This document shows positions 35,566-44,506 of a stretch of 64,000 nucleotides of DNA, in pieces; the stretch's first letter is position 1; each line of letters starts with the position of its first letter. This DNA is from Pasteurella dagmatis. GTDB lineage: Bacteria > Pseudomonadota > Gammaproteobacteria > Enterobacterales > Pasteurellaceae. The stretch lies in contig NZ_LT906448.1 of assembly GCF_900186835.1 (NCBI RefSeq), positions 1,116,001 through 1,180,000 of the forward strand. The letters run 5' to 3'. A program made the position numbers and the translations under genes. The notes under the pieces are model-generated. The model was given only the letters and a program-made list of their open reading frames with translations, was not told the DNA's origin and ran no database searches.

Positions 35566-38500
35566 ATGCTACCTCGTTTAAAAAATATTCCCGATATCTC
35601 ACCTCTTGTATTGAATTATATCAATGAGTTACAAAAACAACATTTTTCGGGGGATATTGCGGTAAGCTACTCCGACCGGCTAAGCCTTGCGACTGATAAC
35701 AGCGTTTACCAACAACTTCCTCAAGCACTTTTATTCCCTAAATCAACAGCAGATGTAGTAATTCTGACTAAACTCGCACAAAAAGAAAATTATAAAACAC
35801 TGACATTTACTCCTCGTGGGGGAGGAACAGGGACCAACGGGCAATCACTCAATAATAATATCATTGTTGATCTTTCTCGTCATATGACACAAATCCTTGA
35901 ACTCAATGTTGAACAGCGTTGGGTTCGCGTACAAGCAGGTGTCGTGAAAGACCAATTAAACCAGTTTTTGAAGCCATATGGGTTCTTCTTTTCGCCAGAA
36001 CTTTCAACTAGTAATCGTGCAACTCTAGGCGGAATGATTAATACCGATGCTTCTGGTCAAGGTTCTCTACAATATGGAAAAACTTCTGATCACGTTTTGG
36101 GATTACGTGCTGTTTTAGTTAATGGCGAGGTTATTGATACACAAACGATCAAAACGGAAGATTTTGCGAACACACTTAAACAGCAAGGTCTAACTAAAAA
36201 CAGCCAGTTCTTACACCAAGAGGTCTTCCAACGTTGCAAAGAAAAACGAGATACAATTCTCAACGACTTACCACCACTGAACCGTTTTCTAACAGGTTAT
36301 GATCTCAAAAACGTGTTTAATCAAGATGAGTCTGAATTTAATTTAACTCGTATTTTAACAGGCTCTGAAGGATCACTAGCATTTATTTGCGAAGCAACAT
36401 TAGATCTCACCCAAATTCCACAATATCGCACATTAATTAATATTAAATACAACTCATTTGATTCGGCATTACGTAATGCCCCATTCATGGTGAAAGCAAA
36501 CGCTCTTTCTGTTGAAACAATTGACTCCACCGTACTTAATTTAGCAAAACAAGATATTATTTGGCATTCTGTTAATGAATTATTGACAGAGAATGAGAAC
36601 AATCCAATCCTTGGGCTAAATATTGTAGAATATGCAAGCAACGATAAGTACAAAATTCAACGCCAAGTGACCGCACTTTGCCAAGCACTTGATGAAAAAA
36701 TTGCCAATCAACAAGATGGCATTATTGGTTATCAAGTGTGTTCTGATTTACCCTCTATTGAACGTATTTATGCAATGCGTAAAAAAGCGGTAGGTTTATT
36801 AGGGAACGCAAAAGGTGCTGCAAAACCCATCCCATTTGTAGAAGACACTTGCGTGCCACCAGAACATCTCGCCGATTATATTGCAGAATTCCGCGCCTTA
36901 TTAGACCAACACAATTTACAATACGGAATGTTTGGTCACGTTGATGCTGGCGTATTACACGTTCGCCCTGCACTTGATTTATGTGATCAACAACAAGTGC
37001 TACTATTCAAACAAATTTCTGATCAGGTTGCCGAATTAACACGCCAATATGGTGGTTTAATTTGGGGGGAACACGGTAAAGGCATGCGTTCACAGTACGG
37101 TGAAAAATTCTTTACCCCAGAATTATGGCAAGAACTACGTTATATCAAATTCTTATTTGATCCTGATAACCGCTTAAACCCGGGTAAAATTTGTACACCG
37201 TTACACAGTAAAGATGAACTGTATTCTATTCTTTCTCCAATGCGAGCAGATAATGATCGGCAAATTCCAATTAAAATGAAAGAGCAATTTAGCGGTGCAA
37301 TGAATTGTAACGGTAATGGGCTTTGCTTTAACTTTGATGTGCATAGCACAATGTGCCCTTCGATGAAAATCAGCAAAAATCGTCTATTTTCACCTAAGGG
37401 ACGTGCAGCAATGGTCCGAGAATGGCTTCGTTTGTTATCACTCGAAAATGTATCACCTGAACAACTTGATTTCCGTGAGCAAGAAGTGAAGTTAACGGAT
37501 CTGGTAAGTAAAGTTCGTCATTCTGTACAGAAATGGCATGGTGAATACGATTTCTCACACGAAGTGAAAGCAACGATGGATACTTGTCTTGCATGTAAAG
37601 CTTGTGCCAGTCAATGCCCAATCAAAATTGATGTACCGCATTTTCGTTCAAAATTCTTACATTTCTACCATAGTCGCTACTTACGCCCATTAAAAGATCA
37701 TGTGATTTCCAATATCGAATATATTGCTCCTTTGATGGCAAAACAACCTGAATTTTTTAATTTCTTCACTGCAGCAAAAATCACTCAATCTATTACGAAA
37801 AAAGTATTAGGTGTGATCGATTTACCTCTACTTTCCTCACCTTCATTGCAAAAACAATTAGTTGAGATTGGCTACCAAGGCTATTCCTTAGAAGCACTTG
37901 AGCAACTAAATGCGGTAGAAAAACAAAAAACTTTATTGATCGTACAAGATCCATTTACATCCTATTACGATGCAAAAATTGTAGCTGATTTTGTTGAATT
38001 GGCTCAAAAATTAGGCTACAGACCTGTATTGTTGCCATTTAAGCCAAATGGTAAAGCACAACATGTGAAAGGTTTCCTTACTCGTTTTGCGAAAACAGCT
38101 AAAAATCAGTCAGACTTCTTAGCTCGAATGGCAAAACTTGGTTTACCGTTAGTCGGTGTTGACCCTGCTATTGTATTGACTTATCGTGATGAATATAAAG
38201 AGATATTAAAAGAAAAACGTGGTGAATTCCAAGTCCTAACCTCTCACGAATGGTTAAAAACACAGTTAGACACACTTAAAGCAACACTGCAAAATATTGA
38301 AAAAACTGACCGCACTTTTACACCACAACAATGGCATTTATTCCCACATTGTACGGAGTCTACTGCGCTACCAAATAGTGCAAAAGAATGGCAACAAATT
38401 TTTGCTTTATTTCAACAAGAACTAAGCGTAGAAAATGTCGGTTGCTGTGGAATGGCTGGAACGTTTGGACACGAAACGAAACATTTTGATATGTCTGCCG

Positions 38501-38652
38501 CCATTTATGGCTTATCTTGGGCGAAAAAACTAGCCGGAAAAGATCCTGAATTTTGCCTTGCTACAGGTTATTCTTGTCGCAGCCAAGTAAAACGTTTTGA
38601 AAAATGGCAACTTAAACACCCAGTACAGGCTTTACTCACACTATTGAAATAA
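35566..38652 (+). CDS. ydiJ: FAD-binding and Fe-S oxidoreductase YdiJ (D-2-hydroxyacid dehydrogenase family)
   Basis: A 1028-aa fusion: an N-terminal VAO-type FAD-binding domain (about 45-280, with FTPRGGGTGTNGQSL and ATLGGMINTDASGQGS), an FAD-linked oxidase C-terminal domain (about 300-545, FGHVDAGVLHVRP), a ferredoxin-type Fe-S domain (CLACKACASQCP, about 673) and a C-terminal cysteine-rich CCG domain (CCGMAGTFGHE, about 964). YdiJ of E. coli oxidises D-2-hydroxyglutarate, feeding electrons to the respiratory chain. I start at ATG 35566 (MLPRL), since GAGTGA lies ahead of it, rather than at the GTG/ATG codons up to three codons earlier. It is followed after one base by menI. Confidence 0.92.
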   Translation: MLPRLKNIPDISPLVLNYINELQKQHFSGDIAVSYSDRLSLATDNSVYQQLPQALLFPKSTADVVILTKLAQKENYKTLTFTPRGGGTGTNGQSLNNNIIVDLSRHMTQILELNVEQRWVRVQAGVVKDQLNQFLKPYGFFFSPELSTSNRATLGGMINTDASGQGSLQYGKTSDHVLGLRAVLVNGEVIDTQTIKTEDFANTLKQQGLTKNSQFLHQEVFQRCKEKRDTILNDLPPLNRFLTGYDLKNVFNQDESEFNLTRILTGSEGSLAFICEATLDLTQIPQYRTLINIKYNSFDSALRNAPFMVKANALSVETIDSTVLNLAKQDIIWHSVNELLTENENNPILGLNIVEYASNDKYKIQRQVTALCQALDEKIANQQDGIIGYQVCSDLPSIERIYAMRKKAVGLLGNAKGAAKPIPFVEDTCVPPEHLADYIAEFRALLDQHNLQYGMFGHVDAGVLHVRPALDLCDQQQVLLFKQISDQVAELTRQYGGLIWGEHGKGMRSQYGEKFFTPELWQELRYIKFLFDPDNRLNPGKICTPLHSKDELYSILSPMRADNDRQIPIKMKEQFSGAMNCNGNGLCFNFDVHSTMCPSMKISKNRLFSPKGRAAMVREWLRLLSLENVSPEQLDFREQEVKLTDLVSKVRHSVQKWHGEYDFSHEVKATMDTCLACKACASQCPIKIDVPHFRSKFLHFYHSRYLRPLKDHVISNIEYIAPLMAKQPEFFNFFTAAKITQSITKKVLGVIDLPLLSSPSLQKQLVEIGYQGYSLEALEQLNAVEKQKTLLIVQDPFTSYYDAKIVADFVELAQKLGYRPVLLPFKPNGKAQHVKGFLTRFAKTAKNQSDFLARMAKLGLPLVGVDPAIVLTYRDEYKEILKEKRGEFQVLTSHEWLKTQLDTLKATLQNIEKTDRTFTPQQWHLFPHCTESTALPNSAKEWQQIFALFQQELSVENVGCCGMAGTFGHETKHFDMSAAIYGLSWAKKLAGKDPEFCLATGYSCRSQVKRFEKWQLKHPVQALLTLLK

Positions 38653-38653
38653 A

Positions 38654-39073
38654 ATGATTTGGACAAAACATCATTCTCTTGAACAAATGAACGCAATGAG
38701 TGCCAATTGTGCCATTGCACATTTAGGTATTTCTTTCACTGCTAAAGGTGATAACTGGCTTGAAGCAACGATGCCTGTGGATAAACGCACAACACAACCA
38801 ATGGGTTTTTTGCACGGCGGACTTTCAGTAGCATTGGCAGAAACTATTGGCTCTATGGCGGGCTTTTGTTGTATAAAGGATAACCAAGGTATCTTTGGTT
38901 TAGAAGTTAATGCAAACCACTTACGTCCAGTAAAACAAGGAAATGTGACGGCTCGTGCTACGCCTATTCATCTAGGTAGTAAAACACAGGTTTGGCAAAT
39001 TCAAATTAGAGATGACAATGATAACTTATGTTGTATTTCTCGTTTAACTCTTTCAGTGATTAACTATGAATAA
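38654..39073 (+). CDS. menI: Hotdog-fold acyl-CoA thioesterase (MenI/YdiI type)
   Basis: A 139-aa hotdog thioesterase. [19 protein letters not shown] (about 51-69) carries the catalytic Glu and oxyanion Gly of the 4HBT-II group, and [12 protein letters not shown] follows. E. coli YdiI/MenI hydrolyses 1,4-dihydroxy-2-naphthoyl-CoA in menaquinone synthesis. It starts one base after the ydiJ stop and overlaps hemH by 8 bp, so ydiJ-menI-hemH is one translationally coupled operon of redox-related genes. The substrate is inferred from homology. Confidence 0.9.
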   Translation: MIWTKHHSLEQMNAMSANCAIAHLGISFTAKGDNWLEATMPVDKRTTQPMGFLHGGLSVALAETIGSMAGFCCIKDNQGIFGLEVNANHLRPVKQGNVTARATPIHLGSKTQVWQIQIRDDNDNLCCISRLTLSVINYE

Positions 39074-40031
39074 AACAAAAATAGGTGTACTGCTTATTAA
39101 TTTGGGCACACCCGACAGCCCAACACCAAAAGCGCTTTCCCGTTACCTTTGGCAATTTTTAACAGACCCTCGTGTTGTAGATTTACCCCGTTATAAATGG
39201 TGGCCATTATTAAAATGTGTGATTTTGCCAATGCGTTCAAAACGTGTTGCTAAAAATTATGCATCCATTTGGACAGATCAAGGTTCTCCATTATTAAACA
39301 TAACTCGTCAACAACAACAAGCATTACAGCAATATTTTGATGAAAATAATCACAATATCTACGTTGAAATTGGAATGACTTATGGCAATCCATCAATGCA
39401 AAGTGCGGTAGAAAAACTGATTGTTCAACAAGTGGAAAAAATTATTGTGTTACCACTCTACCCGCAATATAGCAGCTCAACTACAGGCGCAGTATTCGAT
39501 GCTTTTGCGAATGTGTTGAAAGAACAACGCAATATGTTGCCATTCGATTTTATTCACTCCTATCATCTCAACGAAGATTACATCTCAGCATTAGTAAACT
39601 CAATCAAAGCGGAATTTAAAGATGATGAATTCCTACTCTTCTCTTTCCACGGTATTCCACTTCGTTACGAAACAATGGGCGACTATTATCGTGAACATTG
39701 CCGTCAAACAGTAATTGCTGTTGTTGATCGTTTAGGGCTAACTGAAAATCAATGGAACCTGTCTTTCCAATCACGTTTTGGGCGTGAAGAATGGCTACAA
39801 CCTTATACTGATAAGTTTTTAGAAAAAGCAGCAAGTGAAAATATCCAAAAAGTTGTTGTTATTTGCCCTGGCTTTTCCGCTGACTGTTTAGAAACTTTAG
39901 AAGAGATCGAAGAAGAAAACAAAGAGATCTTTATAAACAATGGTGGCGTCTCATATCGCTATATTCCCGCACTCAATGCTTCTCCCCAACATATTAAAAT
40001 GATGGCAAATTTAATTTTAAACAAACTCTAA
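39066..40031 (+). CDS. hemH: Ferrochelatase
   Basis: HemH inserts Fe2+ into protoporphyrin IX, the last step of heme synthesis, at the inner membrane. The 321-aa protein has the N-terminal [13 protein letters not shown], catalytic His in [16 protein letters not shown] (about 194), [16 protein letters not shown] (about 238) and [18 protein letters not shown] with the catalytic Glu (about 265). Haemophilus of the influenzae group lack the earlier heme pathway but retain HemH, so they can use supplied protoporphyrin. It overlaps menI and ends at a terminator shared with selD. Confidence 0.97.
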   Translation: MNKTKIGVLLINLGTPDSPTPKALSRYLWQFLTDPRVVDLPRYKWWPLLKCVILPMRSKRVAKNYASIWTDQGSPLLNITRQQQQALQQYFDENNHNIYVEIGMTYGNPSMQSAVEKLIVQQVEKIIVLPLYPQYSSSTTGAVFDAFANVLKEQRNMLPFDFIHSYHLNEDYISALVNSIKAEFKDDEFLLFSFHGIPLRYETMGDYYREHCRQTVIAVVDRLGLTENQWNLSFQSRFGREEWLQPYTDKFLEKAASENIQKVVVICPGFSADCLETLEEIEEENKEIFINNGGVSYRYIPALNASPQHIKMMANLILNKL

Positions 40032-40035
40032 AAAA

Positions 40036-40068
40036 AACAAAGGCGGAGAATACTCCGCCTTTTCTTTT
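40036..40068. terminator. Bidirectional terminator between hemH and selD
   Basis: AAAGGCGGAG (40039-40048) pairs with CTCCGCCTTT (40053-40062) over a 4-nt loop, with T-runs on both outer sides. It lies between two convergent genes. Confidence 0.9.
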
Positions 40069-40072
40069 ATCG

Positions 40073-41173
40073 TTAAATTACCCGAACTTTAACCGCACTT
40101 TCCTCTCTATTAGCTAACAAATGCCCTACTTCAATTAAATGAATACCTTGCTGCTGAGCAATATTTTTAACTTCTTGCTCTGTATTAGGTTGTACTGCGA
40201 TTAGTAAACCACCTGAAGTTTGAGGATCACATAAAACTGCTTTTTGAAATGCCGTCATCTCGCTCACTTTATGTCCATAGCTCTGAAAATTTCGATCTGT
40301 GCCACCGGGAATACAACCTTTTTCAATATAACTTGGCACATCATCTAACATCTCAATTTTAGAAAAATCCACTTCAGCCGTGAGGTTTGAACCTTCACAA
40401 ATTTCGATCAGATGCCCTAATAAACCAAATCCTGTCACATCAGTCATTGCGGTTACACCTTCCAATTCAGCAAACTGGCTACCAATAGTGTTCATCTTAC
40501 ACATTGTCTCGGTTGCTAAACCTTTATGTTTTTCTTTTAATTTACCTTTTTTCTCTGCGGTCGTTAACACACCAATACCGAGTGGCTTCGTTAAAAATAA
40601 TTTACAGCCTGCTTGTGCTGAAGCATTTTTTTTCACTTTTTCAGTGCTAATCACACCTGTAACGGCCAAACCAAAAATCGGTTCTGGGGCATCAATTGAA
40701 TGTCCACCAGCTAACGCAATTCCTGCTTCTTTACAAGCAAATCGACCACCATCAACAATTTTTTGTGCAACTTCAGGTGGCAGTAATTTAATTGGGAACC
40801 CTAAAATTGCAATCGCCATAATTGGTTTACCGCCCATTGCAAAAATATCACTGATGGCATTAGTCGCCGCAATTCGACCGAAATCAAAAGGATCATCAAC
40901 AATTGGCATAAAAAAGTCGGTTGTACTAATAATACCGATACCATTACCAATATCATAAACTGCCGCATCATCTTTGGTTTCATTGCCTACTAATAGATTG
41001 GGATCAACCCATTTTTCCATTTCAGAATGTAAAATTTGCTCAAGCACTTTTGGTGAAATTTTACACCCACAACCAGCTCCGTGGCTGTACTGAGTTAAAC
41101 GAACAGTACTTGCAATAGTTTGGTTCATTTCTTGCTCAAGTGCGGTAAGATTTTGTTCAGTTTTGGCTTGCAT
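40073..41173 (-). CDS. selD: Selenide, water dikinase (selenophosphate synthetase), cysteine form
   Basis: SelD makes selenophosphate from selenide and ATP, the Se donor for selenocysteine tRNA and selenouridine. The active-site segment [13 protein letters not shown] has a TGT cysteine codon at the catalytic position, with the adjacent Lys. H. influenzae Rd SelD is known to carry selenocysteine (TGA) there. The GxxxDD-type metal/ATP sites are present ([20 protein letters not shown]). I start at ATG 41173, which has AGGAG eight bases ahead. A longer frame to 41206 would overlap a TATAAT element. The N-terminus exceeds E. coli SelD by about 15 residues, partly encoded by an uptake sequence (41138-41146). 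Confidence 0.94.
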   Translation of the reverse strand: MQAKTEQNLTALEQEMNQTIASTVRLTQYSHGAGCGCKISPKVLEQILHSEMEKWVDPNLLVGNETKDDAAVYDIGNGIGIISTTDFFMPIVDDPFDFGRIAATNAISDIFAMGGKPIMAIAILGFPIKLLPPEVAQKIVDGGRFACKEAGIALAGGHSIDAPEPIFGLAVTGVISTEKVKKNASAQAGCKLFLTKPLGIGVLTTAEKKGKLKEKHKGLATETMCKMNTIGSQFAELEGVTAMTDVTGFGLLGHLIEICEGSNLTAEVDFSKIEMLDDVPSYIEKGCIPGGTDRNFQSYGHKVSEMTAFQKAVLCDPQTSGGLLIAVQPNTEQEVKNIAQQQGIHLIEVGHLLANREESAVKVRVI

Positions 41174-41195
41174 TTTCGGATCTCCTAACCAATAA

Positions 41196-41206
41196 TGTTG
41201 CCCCAT
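41196..41206 (-). promoter_or_regulatory. Probable -10 element of selD
   Basis: On the minus strand GCGTATAATGGGG contains a consensus TATAAT, about 25-35 bases before the chosen selD ATG, so transcription would start just downstream of the longer open-frame start. No convincing -35 is seen. This supports the shorter selD start. Confidence 0.45.
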
Positions 41207-41243
41207 TATACGCTTGTCATAAAAAAAAGAAATTGAGAACGCA

Positions 41244-42242
41244 ATGGAAAAGCGAAAACGTCCTACCTTACAAGATATCGCTAATCATCTCGGTATTACT
41301 AAAATGACCATTAGCCGTTATTTACGTAATCCCAATTCGGTTGCTCCAGATACACAACAAAAAATCGCTGCGGCGATCGAAGAATTTGGATATATTCCCA
41401 ACCGTGCCCCCGATATTTTATCAAACGCAAAAAGCCGAGCGATTGGCGTGCTAGTTCCCTCATTAACAAATCACGTTTTTGCTGATGTGATTAAAGGTAT
41501 TGAGCAAATCACCGACACAGCAGGCTATCAGACAATGCTAGCTCATTATGGTTATAGCGAAAAAAAAGAAGAACAGCGTATTGAAAGCCTACTTTCTTAT
41601 AATGTTGATGGCTTAATTTTATCGGAAAGCCAACATAGTCCACGTACGTTAAAAATGTTAGAAGTCGCAAATATCCCTGTAATAGAAATTATGGAATGCA
41701 GTGAGATTGGTGCTTATCAGTCTGTGGGATTTAATAACATTATGGCAGCACAATCAATGGTAGAGACGATGATCAAGCGTGGACGCAAACATATTGTCTA
41801 TTTCGCTGCTCGACTGGATAAACGTACTCAATTAAAAATGCAAGGATATGAACAAGCAATGCATAAATATGGTTTGCGACCATATAGTTTAATCACACAA
41901 GAACCATCTTCTTTTAGTTTGGGTGCACAGCAGTTACATCAAGCCTTACAAGATGTTCCAACGTTAGACGGGATTTTTTGTACAAATGATGATTTGGCGA
42001 TTGGTGCGATTTTTGAGTGCCAACGCTTAAATATTAAGGTCCCTACTCAAATTGCCGTAGCTGGATTTCACGGGCATAATATGGGACAAGCGATGACACC
42101 ACAGCTTGCGACAGTGATCACACCTCGTTTAGAAGTGGGACGAGTGGCTGCGCAAGAATTACTAAATCGCTTGAATGGTCAAACACCACAAAGCCCAATT
42201 ATCAATTTAGGCTATCAAATTCATATTGGCGAAAGTATCTAA
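41244..42242 (+). CDS. gntR: LacI-family gluconate operon repressor GntR
   Basis: GntR represses gluconate uptake and kinase genes; gluconate releases it. The 332-aa protein has the N-terminal helix-turn-helix [20 protein letters not shown] (about 6-25), hinge [18 protein letters not shown] (about 56-73) very close to E. coli GntR, an effector domain with [15 protein letters not shown] and [21 protein letters not shown], and AVAGFHGH. It lies convergent with gntK, and its likely operators flank the gntK-permease intergenic region. GAGAACG precedes the ATG. A terminator of one intact and one decayed uptake sequence separates it from gntK. Confidence 0.95.
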   Translation: MEKRKRPTLQDIANHLGITKMTISRYLRNPNSVAPDTQQKIAAAIEEFGYIPNRAPDILSNAKSRAIGVLVPSLTNHVFADVIKGIEQITDTAGYQTMLAHYGYSEKKEEQRIESLLSYNVDGLILSESQHSPRTLKMLEVANIPVIEIMECSEIGAYQSVGFNNIMAAQSMVETMIKRGRKHIVYFAARLDKRTQLKMQGYEQAMHKYGLRPYSLITQEPSSFSLGAQQLHQALQDVPTLDGIFCTNDDLAIGAIFECQRLNIKVPTQIAVAGFHGHNMGQAMTPQLATVITPRLEVGRVAAQELLNRLNGQTPQSPIINLGYQIHIGESI

Positions 42243-42250
42243 AATTTAAT

Positions 42251-42299
42251 AAAAAAAGACCGCACTTTTGATTATGAACTTAAAGTACGGTCTTTTTAT
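42251..42299. terminator. Terminator between gntR and gntK
   Basis: AAAAGACCGCACTTT (42254-42268) pairs with AAAGTACGGTCTTTT (42282-42296) across a 13-nt loop. One arm holds an exact uptake core (ACCGCACTT); in the other the core reads AAGTACGGT, one base off consensus. The stem tolerates it as an A:C mismatch. It serves two convergent genes. Confidence 0.85.
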
Positions 42300-42303
42300 G
42301 ACT

Positions 42304-42822
42304 TTACAAATGCGCTTTCAAGGCATCCACACAGCGTTCCACTACTTCATCAAACGAGCCCTCAATACTAATTGGAATCACATCTTTCTCATCGCTTTGT
42401 GGCACCTCTAAGGTATCAAACTGGCTCTTTAGCATTTCCACTTTCATATAATGCCCTTTGCGCTGTTTCATTCTTTCCAAAACCAGTTCAAATGGCCCCT
42501 GTAAGAAAATGAAAGTGACATCATTACCATCACGGATCATATCACGATATTGTTTCTTCAATGCAGAGCAAACGATAATCCCTACTTCACTTTTTTGTTC
42601 CAAGCTAAATGCGGCATCACGAATTCGCTCTAACCAAGGCATACGATCTTCATCATTCAACGGATTGCCCTGTGACATTTTAACGATATTGGCTCTAGGA
42701 TGTAAATCATCACCATCAATCAACTTTATCCCTAAACGTTGTGCAACCGCCGTACCCACTGTTGTTTTTCCTGTACTCGACACGCCCATTAGAATAAAAC
42801 TTTTACCTTTTTTTTCTGACAT
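42304..42822 (-). CDS. gntK: Gluconokinase
   Basis: GntK phosphorylates gluconate to 6-phosphogluconate for the pentose phosphate or Entner-Doudoroff route. The 172-aa protein matches the family. The P-loop reads GVSSTGKTTVG (about 14-24); most relatives have GVSGSGKS, so this is a slightly variant but functional-looking Walker A. IDGDDLHPRANIVKMSQGNPLNDEDRMPWL (in outline, 36-65) is the gluconate-binding signature, and IIVCSALKKQYRD follows. It diverges from the permease gene, with a GntR operator 53 bp upstream of its start. Confidence 0.95.
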   Translation of the reverse strand: MSEKKGKSFILMGVSSTGKTTVGTAVAQRLGIKLIDGDDLHPRANIVKMSQGNPLNDEDRMPWLERIRDAAFSLEQKSEVGIIVCSALKKQYRDMIRDGNDVTFIFLQGPFELVLERMKQRKGHYMKVEMLKSQFDTLEVPQSDEKDVIPISIEGSFDEVVERCVDALKAHL

Positions 42823-42856
42823 ATCTCAACCCTCCTCAAATATTTTTTATTAACAT

Positions 42857-42865
42857 ACCGCACTT
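42857..42865 (-). repeat. DNA uptake signal sequence in the gntK-gntT intergenic region
   Basis: An exact ACCGCACTT core followed by TTT, between the gntK start and its GntR operator. Confidence 0.9.
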
Positions 42866-42873
42866 TTTCATAA

Positions 42874-42889
42874 AAGTTACTGGTAACAT
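42874..42889. promoter_or_regulatory. GntR operator, gntK-proximal
   Basis: AGTTACTGGTAACATT matches the GntR operator form ATGTTACCGGTAACAT, read in either direction. It sits about 53 bp upstream of gntK. The same 14-mer GTTACTGGTAACAT occurs inverted at 43036-43049. Confidence 0.78.
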
Positions 42890-42896
42890 TTGTTTT

Positions 42897-42912
42897 CGTG
42901 ATATAAATCACA
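42897..42912. promoter_or_regulatory. CRP site in the gluconate intergenic region
   Basis: CGTGATATAAATCACA matches TGTGA-N6-TCACA with one mismatch and has T-rich/AT-rich flanks. It lies midway between divergent gntK and gntT. A weaker copy, CTTGAAGCAGATCACA, is at 42969-42984. CRP activation of gluconate genes is known in E. coli; here it is inferred. Confidence 0.68.
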
Positions 42913-43035
42913 TATTTTTAATAAACGTTCATCAATATTTTTTAAGAAGAAAAAATAAACCATTATTCCTTGAAGCAGATCACAAATTCCAAAATTACTT
43001 TACAAATTCTCTTTACCCTTATGTCACTAAAAAGT

Positions 43036-43050
43036 ATGTTACCAGTAACA
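43036..43050. promoter_or_regulatory. GntR operator, gntT-proximal
   Basis: ATGTTACCAGTAACA is the reverse complement of the gntK-proximal operator over 14 bases. It lies 23 bp before the permease ATG, next to the ribosome site AAAGGAGG. Two operators 160 bp apart would allow looping by a LacI-type repressor. Confidence 0.78.
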
Positions 43051-43072
43051 AAGCAACCAAAGGAGGTTTTCT

Positions 43073-44422
43073 ATGTTAATTTTCATTATGATTGCCGCAG
43101 TCTTGCTTCTGCTCGTATTGATTATGAAGTTCAGAGTACACGCTTTTGTTGCTCTGATTATTGTCAGCTTATTAACTGCGCTTGCCACAGGCATTCCCAT
43201 CAATAAAATCTTACCGACTTTATTAAGTGGTTTTGGTAATACTCTTGCTGCCGTTGCATTATTAGTCGGATTAGGGGCAATGATCGGTCGCTTACTCGAA
43301 ATTACCGGTGGCGCTAAAGTATTAGCCGATACTTTAATCAACAAATTTGGTGAAAAGAAAGCTCCTTTTGCTCTGGGTATCGCATCACTGTTATTTGGTT
43401 TCCCTATCTTCTTTGATGCAGGTTTAGTTGTTATGCTGCCAATCATATTTAGTGTAGCGAAACAATTTGGTGGCTCAACTTTACGTTATGCGCTTCCTTC
43501 CGCTGGTGCTTTTGCGGTAATGCACGCCTTTTTACCACCGCATCCAGGCCCTGTTGCCTCAGGTGATCTACTTGGCGTAAATATGGGACTACTGGTAATT
43601 GTCGGTCTAATTTGTGCAATCCCAACGTGGTATGTTGCTTCTTATTTATTTGGATTATATTCAGGTAAGAAAATTAAACTGGAATTACCAAAAGCATTTT
43701 TAAGTAGCAATGCTATCAATGAAACTGCCGTTATAAACCCACCAAGCTTTGGCAAAGTAATGTTTATTTTGCTCCTTCCAATCTGTTTGATCTTATTTGA
43801 TACAGGGCTAAATACCTTAAGCGTTACCAAAGTCATTGATGGTTCAACCACTTGGGTGGAAAGCCTACGTTTATTAGGCAAAACACCAGTCGCATTACTT
43901 ATCACCTTAATTGCAGCGATTTTGTTACTCAAAGAACAACGTAGTTATGAACAAATTGAGAAAATCTGCGACAACGCACTCGGTCCAATCTGTGCCATTG
44001 TATTAGTAACAGGCGCTGGCGGTATGTTTGGTGGCGTGTTGCGTGCAAGCGGTATTGGCGATGTATTAGCCAGTGCCTTATCCGACACAGGGCTACCAGT
44101 GATTGTCGCAGCATTCATTATTGCTCTTGCATTAAGGGTTGCTCAAGGATCTGCTACCGTAGCATTAACCACAGCCTCTGCATTGATTGCCCCAACTGTA
44201 GCAGCAACTACAGGCTTGAGCCAATTTGATCTTTGTTTCATCGTGATCGCAATTGCCTCCGGTGCAACCGCTCTTTCACATGTAAACGACTCTGGCTTCT
44301 GGCTCGTCAGCCGTTTCTTAGAAATGGACGAAAAAACCACATTAAAAACCTGGACAGTCATGGAAACATTAATTGGTTTAGTGGGATTCATATTAGCGGT
44401 TATTGGGAGTGTTTTACTCTAA
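43073..44422 (+). CDS. gntT: Gluconate permease, GntP family
   Basis: A 449-aa membrane transporter with about 12-14 hydrophobic segments, the normal length for GntT/GntU/GntP. Family motifs are GFGNTLAAVALLVGLGAMIGR (in outline, about 55-75), LLFGFPIFFDAGLVVMLPI, FLPPHPGPVASGDLLG and QGSATVALTTASALIAP (about 353-370). Gluconate:H+ symport is the likely role, given adjacent gntK and gntR and the GntR operators. It has an excellent ribosome site (AAAGGAGG). I use gntT for the neighbourhood; the exact paralogue type (GntT, GntU or GntP) cannot be settled by eye. Confidence 0.92.
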   Translation: MLIFIMIAAVLLLLVLIMKFRVHAFVALIIVSLLTALATGIPINKILPTLLSGFGNTLAAVALLVGLGAMIGRLLEITGGAKVLADTLINKFGEKKAPFALGIASLLFGFPIFFDAGLVVMLPIIFSVAKQFGGSTLRYALPSAGAFAVMHAFLPPHPGPVASGDLLGVNMGLLVIVGLICAIPTWYVASYLFGLYSGKKIKLELPKAFLSSNAINETAVINPPSFGKVMFILLLPICLILFDTGLNTLSVTKVIDGSTTWVESLRLLGKTPVALLITLIAAILLLKEQRSYEQIEKICDNALGPICAIVLVTGAGGMFGGVLRASGIGDVLASALSDTGLPVIVAAFIIALALRVAQGSATVALTTASALIAPTVAATTGLSQFDLCFIVIAIASGATALSHVNDSGFWLVSRFLEMDEKTTLKTWTVMETLIGLVGFILAVIGSVLL

Positions 44423-44450
44423 TTGACTGTTAAAAACTATTTTTTATATT

Positions 44451-44488
44451 AAAAAAGGATTGAATTTCAATGACTCAATCCTTTTTTG
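44451..44488. terminator. Bidirectional terminator after gntT
   Basis: AAAAAGGATTGA (44452-44463) pairs with TCAATCCTTTTT (44475-44486) over an 11-nt loop. It has T tracts on both strands and lies between the gluconate permease and the convergent spermidine-synthase-like gene. Confidence 0.88.
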
Positions 44489-44506
44489 TTTTAACACACT
44501 CTCATT

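Noticed and set aside
40380-40958. 192-codon open frame antisense to selD
   Set aside because: It mirrors the conserved selD frame, has no ribosome site and resembles no known protein; it is a codon-bias shadow.
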